Shown here piece after piece: positions 46,948-57,868 of a stretch of 64,000 nt of DNA. The DNA comes from Kitasatospora paranensis. Its GTDB lineage: Bacteria; Actinomycetota; Actinomycetes; Streptomycetales; Streptomycetaceae. Made by a program: the position numbers and the translations under genes. The notes beneath the pieces are model-generated. The model saw nothing but the letters and a program-made list of their open reading frames with translations, ran no database searches and was not told the DNA's origin. Every line of letters starts with the position of its first letter. The first letter of the stretch is position 1. The DNA is taken from positions 2,852,001 to 2,916,000 of the forward strand of contig NZ_BAABKV010000001.1 in NCBI RefSeq assembly GCF_039544005.1. The letters run 5' to 3'.

Positions 46948-47257
46948 ATCGCTCTCCCTGGAGACTCGGTGGCGGCCGGGGCCGGGTGGGCGGCTGACGC
47001 CCCGACAGCAGGGACGTACGGCGGGGCCCGATGGTTTCGCGGGTGGGGGACGGTCCGGCAGTCCTCGCCCGCGTGTGGGCGGTTCGCCGAGGGGTGGTGT
47101 GCCTGGTCCGTTGGCGGCTAATCGTACGGTCCGTTTCGGCCGCGCGGAGCCCTGAAACATCGAATTCTCGGAAGGTTACCTGCGACGACACACAAGCCGC
47201 TCGCCGGCACCGGGTCCGCGTTGTCCGCAGGGGCCGGTGGCGGGCAGGATGTAGGGC
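46948..47257. promoter_or_regulatory. Divergent region between Ter lyase operon and terD gene
   Basis: This 310-base gap must hold promoters for the leftward lyase-PRTase-StiP-HAD operon and the rightward TerD gene. A lower-G+C patch (about 47155-47185, GAAACATCGAATTCTCGGAAGG) is the best promoter candidate. I see no strong repeat or RNA fold. Confidence 0.3.
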
Positions 47258-48266
47258 ATGACGCACGTGATGGCGAAGGGCGCCAACATCCCCCTGACGG
47301 CCGCCGCCGTGCGTGCCGTGCTGCGCTGGACGGCGGCCCCCGGTGCCCCGGAGGTGGACGTCTCGGCCCTGCTGGTCGCGGCCGGCGGCAAGGTCCGTTC
47401 GGATGCCGACTTCGTCTTCTACAACCAGCCCGAGCACCCCAGCGGCGCCGTGCGCCACCGGCCGGGCCGGCCCGCGGGGGCGGCGAGGAGGTCTCCGACG
47501 AGGTCGAGGTCGACCTCGCCCGGCTCCCCGGGGACGTGGACCGGGTGGTGCTGGCGGGTTCCGCCGAGGGCGGATCGTTCCGCGCGGTACCGGGGCTGCG
47601 GCTGCTGGTGTTCGACGCGGCGGTCGCGGGGTCGGCTGCGCTCGCGGAGTTCCCCGTCACCGACGGCGACGAGGTGAGCGCCCTGGTCGCCGGCGAGTTC
47701 TACCGGCGCGACGGCGGGTGGAAGTTCCGCGCGGTCGGCCAGGGCTACGCCACCGGCCTGAGCGGCCTCGCCACCGACTACGGCATCGCGATCGAGGACG
47801 GCGACGAGCCCGCGGCCGACGCCGCCCCGGCACCGGCACCGGCCCCGGTGGACGAGGAGCCGGACATCTACTCGCTGGCCCCGGCCACGCCGGCCGCCCC
47901 GCTCCCGCCGCCGCCGGCCGCGCCGCCGACCGCGGGGATGCCGGCCGCCGCACCGGCCGCGCCCGCCCCGCAGCACGCGGCGCCCTCCGGGTACGGCCAC
48001 CCGCAGCCGGCCGCGGCCCAGGCCGGGGGTACGGCTACCCGCAGACGCCGTACCCGCCGCAGCCCCAGCCGGGGTACGGCTATCCGCCGCCGCAGCAGCC
48101 GAACACGGGCTACGGCTACCCCCAGCAGCAGCCCGCCCCGCAGCCGCAGCCGAACACCGGGTACGGCTACCCCCAGCAGCAGGCCCCCGTCCCGCAGCCG
48201 CAGCCCGTGGCGCCGCAGCCGGGGTTCGCCCTGCCGCCGCAGGGGCCGCAGTTCCAGCCCCGCTAG
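47258..48266 (+). CDS. TerD family protein with Tyr/Gly/Pro/Gln-rich tail (two frameshifts in this sequence)
   Basis: The restored protein has about 336 residues. It starts THVMAKGANIPLTAAAVRAVLRW with [26 protein letters not shown], a TerD domain with the Ca-binding DxD-like sites, and ends its fold with [25 protein letters not shown] long Ala/Pro linker follows, then repeats of the type GYGYPQQQ. Adding one base to each of the G5 runs at 47476-47480 and 48025-48029 restores the frame. The aromatic low-complexity tail is unusual and may drive assembly or phase separation. Confidence 0.83.
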
Positions 48267-48300
48267 CCGGTCCGGGCTCCGGCCCGGCCCGCCCGGCCGT

Positions 48301-49040
48301 TCAGGCGGCCGGGCCGGAGGGCTTCTTGTAGCCGCGCTGCCACTGCATGCCGAAGCCGTAGAGCCGGTCCAGATCGGACTGGAAGCCGTGCACGTACCGC
48401 ACCTCGCGGCGCACGGTGAGCTGGTTGTCGCCGGAGTTCTCGATCAGCACCACCGCGCAGGAGCGGGCCGCCGCCGCCCGCTGGTCGAGTCTGATCTCGA
48501 TCCGCGGGCCGGTCGGCGGCACGATGGTCAGCGTGGCGTGCGTCCGGTCGAACGCCGGGGTGTCGTCGTAGATGTAGACGAAGATGAGCAGCCGCCGGAA
48601 CTGGTCCTTCTTCTCCAGGTTGACGTACATCGTCTCGCCGGACGGCGCCCCGTACACGTCGTCACCGCTGAGCTTGATGTACGGCGGCCGGTTGAGGTCG
48701 CCGAAGAACCCCCGAGCGGCTGGACGACGCCGCGGCTGCCGTCGGTCAACTCGTACATGCAGGCCAGGTCGAGGTCGACGCTGACCGGCGCCCGCTCGTA
48801 GGATTCCGGCGCCATCGGCCGAAGGTTCCGCAGGTCGAACAGCTTGCGCAGCGCTCCGCCGGCGCCCGGCCGCTCGGCCGTCCGGGTCGTCCAGTGCAGG
48901 TTGACGTACAGGTTGCCGGTGGTCGCGGCGGCGCCGACCAGGGCGTGCTGCGGTTGGGACTTGGTCAGTGTGACCTTGAACTGTCCGCCCGAGTCGACGT
49001 TGTTCCGGTCGCCCTTCAGGAACTCCCAGACCGAGACCAT
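48301..49040 (-). CDS. TerD-superfamily protein (TerF-like; frameshifted in this sequence)
   Basis: About 246 residues are expected: MVSVWEFLKGDRNNVDSGGQFKVTLTKSQPQHALVGAAATTGNLYVNLHW, SVDLDLACMYELTDGSRGVVQPLG, then in another frame FFGDLNRPPYIKLSGDDVYGAPSGETMYVNLEKKDQFRRLLIFVYIYDDTPAFDRTHATLTIV. These match TerD-domain proteins of streptomycete Ter islands. Adding one base to the C5 run at 48709-48713 restores the frame. The ATG at 49040 lies downstream of GGGGAGGAC. It is convergent with the tailed TerD gene. Confidence 0.83.
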
Positions 49041-49362
49041 CGCGTGTGTGTCCTCCCCTGCGACCGGCCGGTGGTCGGCCGGCGCACCGCCGTCGGCGTT
49101 CATCGTGCCCGTATCGTCGCATCAGAGCCATACCCCACCGTCGACGATGAGTCACCGTCAGTCCCTCCGTTGGCGACGGATCCGCCACTCCCGTACGATG
49201 CCGCTCCCCCGGACGCGATATCGTCATGCCCGCACAGGCGTCCCCGGCGGCCCGTGTGCGGCGGCGTCCAGGACACGACGTCAGGATCCGCCCCGCCCGA
49301 CCCGCCGCCTGTGCAGCTGCGATCCATCCCCCTGCCCTGCGGAATTCGAGGCCCAACCCACG
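49041..49362. promoter_or_regulatory. Divergent region between TerD-superfamily and DUF2637 genes
   Basis: This 322-base gap contains promoters in both directions. A patch with lower G+C (about 49100-49160) is present. I see no operator-like palindrome or gene. Confidence 0.25.
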
Positions 49363-50444
49363 ATGAACCTCTCCTCCATACAGCTGGTCTGGGCCGTGAT
49401 CGGCGGCGTGGCCCTGCTGTTCACCGCCGTCCTGGTGGCCGTACTGCGCGTGAAGAACAACAAGCCGGACGACAACGCCGACTCCTGGGAGCGCGGCGAG
49501 GAGCGTCGGCGCCGCAAGGAGGCCGTCTACGGCGGCGCCTCCTACGTGCTGCTGTTCTGCTGCGCGGGTGTCGCCGCCGCGCTCTCCTTCCACGGCCTGG
49601 TGGGCTTCGGCCAGGAGAACCTCAACCTGTCCGGCGGCTGGGAGTACCTCGTCCCGTTCGGCCTCGACGGCGCGGCGATGTTCTGCTCGGTGCTCGCCGT
49701 GCGTGAGGCCAGCCACGGTGACGCCGCGCTCGGCTCGCGTCTGCTGGTCTGGCTGTTCGCGGTCGCCTCGGCCTGGTTCAACTGGGTGCACGCGCCGCGC
49801 GGCGGTGCGCACGACGGTGCTCCGCAGTTCTTCGCCGGCATGTCCATCTCGGCCGCGGTGCTGTTCGACCGCGCGCTGAAGCAGACCCGTCGCGCCGCGC
49901 TGCGCGAGCAGGGCCTGATCCCCCGTCCGCTGCCGCAGATCCGGATCGTCCGCTGGCTGCGCGCCCCCGCGAGACCTACGCGGCGTGGTCGCTGATGCTG
50001 CTGGAGAACGTGCGCAGCCTGGACGAGGCGGTCGACGAGGTGCGCGAGGAGCGCCAGTCGAAGATCGACGCGAAGCAGCGCGCCCGCACGGCGGACCGCC
50101 GCGAGCGGGCCGAGCTGAAGGCGATCGCCCGCTCCGGCGGCGGTGTGCTGAGCCGCGGCCGCGGCGGCCGCCAGGTGCCCGCGCTGACCGCGTCCTCCTC
50201 GGGCGACTCCGCTTCGGAGCCTGCGCTATCCGATGAGGACCCGATGGCCAAAGTCGGCCCCTCGGCGCTGGAGCCCGCCGCCCTCACCGCCGGCCGGCGC
50301 CCCCGCGCCGCGGTCGGCGGCGGCTCCTCGTCCTCCTCGCTGTCGTCCAGCATCGACCTGACGGTGGACGACGACACCCTGTCGATGCCCAAGCTGGACT
50401 CGCTGGAGCGCAAGCTCCGGGCGATCGAGCAGCAGCTCGGCTGA
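49363..50444 (+). CDS. DUF2637 (SpdB-like) membrane protein (frameshifted in this sequence)
   Basis: About 360 residues are expected. Four hydrophobic segments: LVWAVIGGVALLFTAVLVAVL, ASYVLLFCCAGVAAALSFHGLVGF, YLVPFGLDGAAMFCSVLAV and LVWLFAVASAWFNWVHAP, typical of DUF2637. In the second frame follows a cytoplasmic charged helix (LMLLENVRSLDEAVDEVREERQSKIDAKQRARTADRRERAEL) and a Ser-rich tail ending in a short coil (KLDSLERKLRAIEQQLG). Adding one C to the C5 run at 49964-49968 joins them (LRAPRETYAAWSLMLLE). DUF2637 proteins include plasmid-spread SpdB relatives; the role in the Ter island is unknown. Confidence 0.85.
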
Positions 50445-50455
50445 TTCCCGCCGGT

Positions 50456-50500
50456 ACGCGCAAGGGCCCCGCACACTCGGTGTGCGGGGCCCTTGCGCGT
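50456..50500. terminator. Perfect 21-bp hairpin between convergent DUF2637 and TerC-family genes
   Basis: A 21-bp perfect stem (50456-50476 with 50480-50500; loop TCG) lies 11 bases after the DUF2637 stop and 13 bases from the TerC-family stop. It serves as a bidirectional terminator. Confidence 0.82.
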
Positions 50501-50513
50501 GCGGGTGTGCCGG

Positions 50514-51610
50514 TCAGACGGAGGACGGCTCCGTCCGGGAGGCGGTGTCCAGTGCCTGTTCCCGCTTGTTGCGGACGACCGAGGAGGCCAGCGCCGCACC
50601 GATGAAGCCGACGCCGATCAGGCCGGTGACGATCTCCGGGATGTGGTACTCGATGGAGACCAGCAGGATGCAGGCCAGGGCGCCGATCGCGTAGTGCGCG
50701 CCGTGCTCCAGGTAGACGTAGTCGTCCAGGGTGCCCTTGCGGACGAGGTAGACGGTCAGCGAGCGGATGTACATCGCGCCGATGCCCAGACCCAGGGTGA
50801 TCATGAAAATGTCCTGCGAGATGGCGAACGCGCCGACCACGCCGTCGAAGGAGAACGACGCGTCCAGGACCTCCAGGTAGAGGAACAGGAAGAACGCGGC
50901 CTTGCCGCCGACCTGGACGAGCGACCTGCCGCTCTTCTCGGCGGCCTCCTCGGCCTCCTCCTGCTCCTCCAGGCCGGACTCGAAGACGCCCGAGAGGCCG
51001 TTGACGGCGAGGTAGGTGGCGAGGCCCATCAGGCCGGCCAGCAGCACCGTCTCGGCGTGCTCGGCGGCGAAGAACCGGGAGGCGAGGGCGAGCGCGATCA
51101 GGGCGATGACCGAGGAGAGCGCGTCCAGCTTGCCGATCTTCTCCAGCGGCTTCTCCAGCCAGCGCAGCCAGTTGAAGTCCTTCTCCTCGAAGATGAAGTC
51201 GAGGAAGATCATCAGCAGGAAGATGCCGCCGAAGGCCGCGATCGCCGGGTTGGCAGCCGCCAGGTAGTCGGCGTACGTCTGGCCCTCGAACGTCTTGGAG
51301 GAGTCGAGCGCGAGGTCGATCACCGTGCTCGGGCTGAGGTGGGCGGTCAGGCCGACGACCAGCAGCGGGAAGATCAGCCGCATGCCGAAGACCGCGATCA
51401 GCACGCCGACCGTGAGGAAGATCTTCTGCCAGAACGGGTTCATCCGCTTCAGGACGGTGGCGTTGACGACCGCGTTGTCGAACGACAGGGAGATCTCGAG
51501 GATCGAGAGGATCAGGACGACGCCGAAGCCCTCGGCCCCCAGATCAGGCCGGCTGCGATCAGGCCGGCGATCGTGATGGCGAAGGACCATCCGAATGTGC
51601 GGAGGAACAC
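50514..51610 (-). CDS. TerC-family DUF475 membrane protein (frameshifted near the N terminus)
   Basis: About 365 residues from GTG 51610: FLRTFGWSFAITIAGLIAAGLIWG, then in the main frame AEGFGVVLILSILEISLSFDNAVVNATVLKRM, SSVIALIALALASRFFAAEHAETVLLAG and LEVLDASFSFDGVVGAFAISQDIFMITLGLGIGAMYIRSLTV. The paired ExSxSFDNAVV and DASFSFDGVVGAF motifs are the metal-binding TerC signature in DUF475 proteins. Adding one base to the C5 run at 51536-51540 joins the parts. TerC-type proteins are linked to tellurite resistance and manganese export or loading of exported proteins. Confidence 0.88.
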
Positions 51611-51665
51611 GGAGTCAGTTACCTTTCGGATTCATGGCTGCAGAGCTGGTTTTCGGCGGCGGACT

Positions 51666-52241
51666 TTACTGGACGTTTACCCCGAAATCCAGGGCGATGC
51701 CCCGCAGGCCGGAGGCGTAGCCCTGGCCGACCGCGCGGAACTTCCACTCGCCCTGGTAGCGGTAGAGCTCGCCGAAGATCATCGCCGTCTCGGTGGAGGC
51801 GTCCTCGGTGAGGTCGTACCGGGCGATCTCCTGGCCGTCCGTCAGGTTGACCACCCGGATGTAGGCGTTCGAGACCTGGCCGAAGTTCTGGATCCGGGCC
51901 TCCGCGTCGTAGATCGACACCGCGAAGACCACCTTGTCGACCTGGACGGGCACCAGGTCGAGGTTGACCTGCACGACCTCGTCGTCACCGTCGCCGTCGC
52001 CGGTCAGGTTGTCGCCCTGGTGCTCGACCGAGCCCTCCGGGCTGCGCAGGTTGTTGTAGAACACGAAGTACTCGTCGCCGAGCACCCGCCCGCCCGCGCA
52101 CAGCAGGGCGCTGGCGTCCAGGTCGAAGGGCGCGCCGGTGGTCGAGCGGGCGTCCCAGCCCAGCCCGATCTGCACCTGCGTCAGGTTCGGCGCCGCCTTG
52201 GTCAGCGAGACGTTGCCGCCCTTGGCCAGCGTGACACTCAT
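51666..52241 (-). CDS. TerD family protein
   Basis: The 191-residue protein starts [47 protein letters not shown], with [29 protein letters not shown] and [27 protein letters not shown]. The DLDASALL and [13 protein letters not shown] stretches form the Ca-binding sites. GGAGG precedes the ATG. It is close in sequence to the TerD at 52594-53169 and lies 55 bases upstream of the TerC-family gene, so the two may be co-transcribed. Confidence 0.93.
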   Translation of the reverse strand: MSVTLAKGGNVSLTKAAPNLTQVQIGLGWDARSTTGAPFDLDASALLCAGGRVLGDEYFVFYNNLRSPEGSVEHQGDNLTGDGDGDDEVVQVNLDLVPVQVDKVVFAVSIYDAEARIQNFGQVSNAYIRVVNLTDGQEIARYDLTEDASTETAMIFGELYRYQGEWKFRAVGQGYASGLRGIALDFGVNVQ

Positions 52242-52551
52242 ACGTTTCCTCCCAGCTCCCGTCCCCGGGGCTCCCGATCGGCGGCCCGCCCGCCCGGCCG
52301 CCGGACACACCCCATGAGGTGTATGCCCCCGGCCCCCGTGCGGCGGTGCTCACCCGCCTGAACTTCCTGAACTCCGCCCTCCGGCTGCGACGGCCGCCGG
52401 CCCGCCGGCGAGGCCCCGGGCGGGGCGCTCCACCGGCTCGGAGCCGGACGAATCTACCAGGGCGCCCCACGCCCTCCGTCCGCGTCGTCCGGGCAGCCGA
52501 GCGGCCCCCGACCGGGGCGGCCGGGGGTGGGTGGTGCCGCCGGAAACGCGG

Positions 52552-52583
52552 ACGGGCCCGGCCGCGTGTGCGGCCGGGCCCGT
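52552..52583 (-). terminator. Hairpin downstream of second TerD gene
   Basis: A 14-bp perfect stem (52552-52565 with 52570-52583; loop GTGT) lies 11 bases past the TerD stop on the minus strand. It likely separates this TerD transcript from the next TerD gene. Confidence 0.7.
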
Positions 52584-52593
52584 TCCGCAGGGC

Positions 52594-53169
52594 TCAGACG
52601 TTGACGCCGAAGTCCTGGGCGATGCCGCGCAGGCCGGAGGCGTAGCCCTGGCCGATGGCGCGGAACTTCCACTCCGCGCCGTTGCGGTAGAGCTCGCCGA
52701 AGACCATCGCGGTCTCGGTGGAGGCGTCCTCGGAGAGGTCGTAGCGGGCGATCTCCGCACCGCCGGCCTGGTTGATCACGCGGATGAAGGCGTTGCGGAC
52801 CTGGCCGAAGTTCTGCTGGCGGTTCTCGGCGTCGTAGATGGAGACCGGGAAGACGATCTTGGCGATCTCGGCCGGTACGCCGGCCAGGTTGACCTTGATC
52901 TGCTCGTCGTCGCCCTCGCCCTCACCGGTCAGGTTGTCGCCGGTGTGCTCCACCGAGCCGTCCTGGCTGGTCAGGTTGTTGAAGAAGACGAAGTCCGCGT
53001 CCGAGCGGACCCGGCCGGACTCGGTGCAGAGCAGCGCACTGGCGTCGAGGTCGAAGTCGGTACCGGTGGTGGTGCGGACGTCCCAGCCGAGGCCGACGAT
53101 GACGGCGGTGAGGCCGGGGGCCTCCTTGGTCAGGGAGACGTTGCCGCCCTTGCTCAGGCTGACACCCAC
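52594..53169 (-). CDS. TerD family protein
   Basis: The 191-residue protein starts at GTG ([47 protein letters not shown]) with TTTGGAGGA upstream. The rest, including [44 protein letters not shown] and [28 protein letters not shown], is a canonical TerD Ca-binding fold. It is a tandem paralogue of the TerD at 51666-52241 but has its own terminator and a 350-base gap between, so it is probably an independent unit. Confidence 0.93.
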   Translation of the reverse strand: MGVSLSKGGNVSLTKEAPGLTAVIVGLGWDVRTTTGTDFDLDASALLCTESGRVRSDADFVFFNNLTSQDGSVEHTGDNLTGEGEGDDEQIKVNLAGVPAEIAKIVFPVSIYDAENRQQNFGQVRNAFIRVINQAGGAEIARYDLSEDASTETAMVFGELYRNGAEWKFRAIGQGYASGLRGIAQDFGVNV

Positions 53170-53294
53170 ATGTCCTCCAAATGTGCGGGAGGCACGGCGG
53201 GTGCCCCCGGTGGTACGGGCCGGCCCCGTCCGGGGTGCCCGCCTCCTGCCAACGGCCCGATCGTAGTGCCGGGTTCCCGGGCTGTCCCGGAACA

Positions 53295-53334
53295 CCGCAG
53301 GCGCGCCCGGACGGATGTCCGGGCGCGCCTGCGG
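53295..53334 (-). terminator. Perfect 18-bp hairpin downstream of the peroxiredoxin gene
   Basis: An 18-bp perfect stem (53295-53312 with 53317-53334; loop GGAT) starts 20 bases past the peroxiredoxin stop on the minus strand. It should end that transcript before the TerD gene. Confidence 0.78.
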
Positions 53335-53353
53335 CGACGGGAGCGGGCACGCC

Positions 53354-53812
53354 CTACAGCGCGCCGAGCGCCTTCAGGTACTCCTGCTCGTCACGGGCGT
53401 CCGGCAGGCCGTTGACGACCGTCCAGCGGACGACGCCCTCCTTGTCGATGACGAAGGTGCCGCGCACGGCGCAGCCCTTGTCCTCCTGGAAGACGCCGTA
53501 GGCGCGGGAGACCTCGCCGTGCGGCCAGAAGTCGGAGAGCAGCGGGTAGTCGAGTCCCTCCTGATCGGCGAAGACGCGCAGGGTGAACGGCGAGTCGTTG
53601 GAGACCGCCAGCACCTGGACGTCGTCGTTCTGCAGGCGCGGCAGCTCCTTCTGGATCGCGCACACCTCGCCGGTGCACACCCCGGTGAAGGCGAACGGGT
53701 AGAAGACCAGGACGACGTTCTTCTCGCCGCGGAAGTCGGAGAGCTTGACCAGCTCGCCGTGCTGGTTCTTGAGCTCGAAGTCCGGAGCCTGGGTGCCGAC
53801 CTCGATGGCCAT
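53354..53812 (-). CDS. AhpE-type peroxiredoxin
   Basis: The 152-residue thioredoxin-fold protein has the peroxidatic motif [19 protein letters not shown] (PxxxT/SxxC). It matches one-cysteine AhpE-like peroxiredoxins of actinobacteria, with a second Cys (CAI) close by and another in [11 protein letters not shown]. It reduces hydroperoxides in the cytoplasm. ATG at 53812 with GAAGG upstream. It lies between Ter genes and aceE, a streptomycete arrangement. Confidence 0.9.
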   Translation of the reverse strand: MAIEVGTQAPDFELKNQHGELVKLSDFRGEKNVVLVFYPFAFTGVCTGEVCAIQKELPRLQNDDVQVLAVSNDSPFTLRVFADQEGLDYPLLSDFWPHGEVSRAYGVFQEDKGCAVRGTFVIDKEGVVRWTVVNGLPDARDEQEYLKALGAL

Positions 53813-54021
53813 GGGGTGAGACCTTCCTCTGGGCCGCTCCGGCCCCGGGGAGGGGCGGGAGGGCGGGTGCCGCGGTCGCCGGGCGCCGCGCGGGACAGGG
53901 GCATCCTTCCACCTCATCGGGTGGGTTGGGCCGTCCGGGTGAGCCGGACGGCGCCCCGGCCCCATGGTTCCGCCCTCGGTGAACAATCGCACCGGCCGCA
54001 CCCACAAGCCGTGGACGGCAA

Positions 54022-54063
54022 CGGGCGGGCCCCGCTGGAGGAAGCTCCAGCGGGGCCCGCCCG
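54022..54063 (-). terminator. Perfect 19-bp hairpin downstream of DUF3052 gene
   Basis: A 19-bp perfect stem (54022-54040 with 54045-54063; loop GAAG) lies 18 bases past the DUF3052 stop on the minus strand. Confidence 0.78.
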
Positions 54064-54080
54064 AAGAGTCGTGGGGCCGC

Positions 54081-54518
54081 TCAGCGCTTGCCGGAGCGCG
54101 CCGCCTTGGGCGAGGCGAGCCGGGTGCCGGCCCAGTCCTTGGCGATCGCGACGGAGCTGGTCTGGGACAGACCGGCCGTCTTCGCGGCGTCGGCGATCTC
54201 GTGCGCCTCCACGTGGCCCTCGCGGCCCGTCTTGGGCGTCAGCAGCCAGATGAGGCCGCCTTCGGCGAGGTACTCCAGCGCGTCGACGAGGGCGTCGGTG
54301 AGATCCCCGTCCTCCTCGCGATGCCACAGCAGGACGCCGTCGGCGACGTCGTCGTAGTCCTCGTCGACGAGCTCCGAGCCAGTGACGTCCTCGATCCCCT
54401 CGCGGAGCTCCTGGTCACAGTCATCGTCGTACCCGAGCTCCTGGATGATCTGGCCTTCTTCGAAGCCCAGACGAGCTGCAGGGTTGGACTTGTCCGCGGG
54501 GTCCGCGGTCGCGCTCAC
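54081..54518 (-). CDS. DUF3052 family protein
   Basis: The 145-residue protein starts at GTG (54518; GGAGG upstream) with [34 protein letters not shown] and continues [69 protein letters not shown]. This is a conserved actinobacterial DUF3052 protein usually found beside aceE. It is acidic and soluble; function is unknown. It is divergent from aceE. Confidence 0.9.
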   Translation of the reverse strand: MSATADPADKSNPAARLGFEEGQIIQELGYDDDCDQELREGIEDVTGSELVDEDYDDVADGVLLWHREEDGDLTDALVDALEYLAEGGLIWLLTPKTGREGHVEAHEIADAAKTAGLSQTSSVAIAKDWAGTRLASPKAARSGKR

Positions 54519-55036
54519 GGGAATAACCTCCAGTATTCGGCCCGGCGTCCGTGCCGGGGCTGTGGGCGTAGTCCACACGTGCGCGGCGGTTCGCGCAAGT
54601 ACCCGACACCCGATCCCACCCAAAGGTTGACGTCCCAGAGGGGGACACGCCGGGTGATGTGTCGGGAATCACACCCGTTTGCCCTTTTCTGCCCGAACCC
54701 GTGGTGCTTCGCGCGCCCGCGTGTCGGACCGGGGGCCGTACGCGTGCCCGAGATGCGAACGGCGTTCGGGGTCACCCCGACCGGGCGTAGAGTCTCCTGT
54801 TGGCCCTCACCCCGACCGCTCTGCCGGAGCGGCCGGGAAACCAGGTCGGACCACCTCTTCGTAACACCACCACCGGGGATGCGCAGAACGGGCGACGACG
54901 CCCCCGCACATCCCCGACCGGCCCGCCCACCAGGCGGAACGGTTACCGATCGGTAGAGATGACGGATCTCCGAGTCGCGGTACACGATGGAGGCGGCGCG
55001 ACACACCTCAGTTTCGACCGACAGTGAAGGAACAGC
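54519..55036. promoter_or_regulatory. Long divergent region upstream of aceE with 12-bp palindrome
   Basis: The 518-base gap separates the DUF3052 gene and aceE and holds no convincing gene. A perfect 12-bp palindrome TACCGATCGGTA lies at 54944-54955, 81 bases before the aceE start. It fits a TetR- or GntR-type operator for aceE. Sequence around 54655-54720 has lower G+C. Confidence 0.5.
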
Positions 55037-57786
55037 GTGGCTTCCGGATCCGATCGCAACCCGATCATCATTGGCGGCCTTCCGAGTCAGGTCCCGGACT
55101 TCGATCCCGAGGAGACCGCGGAATGGCTGGAGTCGCTCGACGCGGCCATCGACGAGCGGGGGCGTGAGCGCGCCCGCTACCTGATGCTCCGCCTGATCGA
55201 GCGCGCCCGTGAGAAGCGTGTCGCCGTGCCCGAGATGCGCAGCACGGACTACGTCAACACCATCGCGACCAAGGACGAGCCGTTCTTCCCCGGCAACGAG
55301 GAGATCGAGCGCAAGATCCTCAACGCGACCCGCTGGAACGCGGCCGTGATGGTCTCCCGGGCGCAGCGCCCGGGCATCGGCGTCGGCGGCCACATCGCCA
55401 CCTTCGCCTCCTCCGCGTCGCTGTACGACGTGGGCTTCAACTACTTCTTCCGCGGCAAGGACGCCGAGGGCGCCTCCGGCGACCAGATCTTCTTCCAGGG
55501 TCACGCGTCGCCCGGCATCTACGCCCGTGCCTTCCTGCTGGACAGGCTCTCCGAGCAGCAGCTCGACGCGTTCCGCCAGGAGAAGTCGAAGGCCCCTACG
55601 GCCTCTCCAGCTACCCGCACCCGCGGCTGATGCCCGACTTCTGGGAGTTCCCGACCGTGTCGATGGGCCTCGGCCCGCTCGGCGCGATCTACCAGGCCCG
55701 GATGAACCGGTACCTGGAGCACCGGGGCATCAAGGACACCTCCGACAGCCAGGTGTACGCCTTCCTGGGCGACGGCGAGATGGACGAGCCCGAGTCGCTC
55801 GGCCAGCTGTCCCTGGCGGCGCGCGAGGGTCTGGACAACCTGACCTTCGTCGTCAACTGCAACCTGCAGCGCCTCGACGGCCCGGTCCGCGGCAACGGCA
55901 AGATCATCCAGGAGCTGGAGTCGCAGTTCCGCGGCGCCGGCTGGAACGTGATCAAGCTGGTGTGGGACCGCAGCTGGGACCCGCTGCTCGCGCAGGACCG
56001 CGACGGCGTCCTGGTGAACAAGCTGAACACCACGGTGGACGGCCAGTTCCAGACGTACGCGACGGAGACCGGCGCGTACATCCGCGAGCACTTCTTCGGC
56101 GGTGACCTGCGGCTGCGGGCGATGGTCGAGAACATGACCGACCACCAGATCCAGCACCTGGGCCGCGGCGGTCACGACCACCGCAAGGTCTACGCGGCGT
56201 TCAAGGCGGCCCGCGAGCACCAGGGCCAGCCGACGGTCATCCTGGCGCAGACGGTCAAGGGCTGGACGCTGGGCCCGAACTTCGAGGGCCGCAACGCCAC
56301 CCACCAGATGAAGAAGCTGACGGTCGAGGACCTGAAGCGCTTCCGCGACCGGCTGCACCTGCCGATCACCGACAAGCAGCTGGACGAGGGCTACCCGCCC
56401 TACTACCACCCGGGTCGCGACTCGGAGGAGATCCAGTACATGCACGACCGCCGGCAGGAGCTCGGCGGCTACATGCCGACCCGCAAGGTGCGTCCGCGCA
56501 AGCTGGAGCTGCCGGGCGACGACGCGTACAAGGCGGTCAAGAAGGGTTCGGGCAACCAGACCATCGCCACCACGATGGCGTTCGTCCGGGTGCTCAAGGA
56601 CCTGATGCGGGACAAGGGCATCGGCAACCGGTTCGTGCCGATCGCGCCCGACGAGTACCGCACCTTCGGCATGGACTCGCTGTTCCCGTCCGCCAAGATC
56701 TACAACCCGCTCGGCCAGACCTACGAGTCGGTCGACCGCGAGCTGCTGCTGGCGTACAAGGAGTCCCCGACCGGCCAGATGCTGCACGACGGCATCTCCG
56801 AGGCGGGCTGTACCGCCTCGCTGATCGCCGCCGGTTCGTCGTACGCGACGCACGGCGAGCCGCTGATCCCGGTGTACGTCTTCTACTCGATGTTCGGGTT
56901 CCAGCGCACCGGTGACCAGTTCTGGCAGATGGCCGACCAGCTGGCCCGCGGCTTCGTGATCGGTGCCACCGCCGGCCGCACCACGCTGACCGGCGAGGGC
57001 CTGCAGCACGCCGACGGCCACTCGCACCTGCTCGCCTCGACCAACCCGGGCGTCGTCGCGTACGACCCCGCGTACGGCTACGAGATCGCGCACATCATGC
57101 AGGACGGTCTGCGCCGGATGTACGGCAGTACGGCCGAGCACCCGACGGGCGAGGACGTCTTCTACTACCTCACCGTCTACAACGAGCCGATCCGGATGCC
57201 CGCCGAGCCGGAGGGCGTGGACACCGAGGGCATCCTCAAGGGCCTCTACCGGCTCAAGGACGGCGAGGCCGGCACGATCCCCGCGCAGATCCTCGCCTCC
57301 GGCGTGGCGGTGCCGTGGGCCCTGGAGGCCCAGCGCATCCTTGCCGAGGAGTGGAACGTCAAGGCCGACGTCTGGTCCGCGACCTCGTGGAACGAGCTGC
57401 GCCGCGACGCCATCGAGGTGGAGGAGTTCAACCTCCTCCACCCGGAGGAGCCGCAGCGCGTCCCGTACGTGACGGCCAAGCTCCAGGGCGCCGAAGGTCC
57501 GTTCGTCGCCGTGTCCGACTGGATGCGCGCGGTGCCGGACCAGATCTCGCGCTGGGTGCCGGGCCAGTGGCAGTCGCTGGGCGCCGACGGGTTCGGCTTC
57601 GCCGACACCCGTGGTGCGGCCCGTCGGTTCTTCCACATCGACGCGCAGTCGGTCGTCCTCGGCGTGCTCACCGAGCTCGCCAAGCAGGGCAAGATCGAGC
57701 GCAGCCTGCTGAAGGCCGCGATCGACCGCTACCAGCTGCTCGACGTGACGGCGGCCGACCCGGGCGCCGCGGGCGGCGACGCCTGA
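55037..57786 (+). CDS. aceE: Pyruvate dehydrogenase E1 component, homodimeric type (frameshifted in this sequence)
   Basis: The restored protein is about 916 residues. It starts [52 protein letters not shown] from GTG 55037 (GAAGGAAC upstream). The ThDP motif is [34 protein letters not shown], and the rest ([37 protein letters not shown]) matches AceE throughout. The N-terminal 187 codons are in another frame: adding one C to the C4 run at 55593-55596 gives [20 protein letters not shown]. As aceE is central to pyruvate oxidation, the break is most likely a sequence error. Confidence 0.95.
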
Positions 57787-57800
57787 CCGCTGCCGTGAGC

Positions 57801-57843
57801 ACGGCCGAGGGCCGGACCCGCCATGGGTCCGGCCCTCGGCCGT
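57801..57843. terminator. Perfect 19-bp hairpin between convergent aceE and kinase genes
   Basis: A 19-bp perfect stem (57801-57819 with 57825-57843; loop GCCAT) lies 15 bases after the aceE stop and 26 bases from the kinase stop. It serves both transcripts. Confidence 0.8.
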
Positions 57844-57868
57844 TGTGCGTCCGCGCGCCCGGCGCCGC

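Noticed and set aside
55037..57786. Split aceE as two real genes or a pseudogene
   Set aside because: Adding one base in a C4 run restores a complete essential enzyme; both halves are fully conserved.
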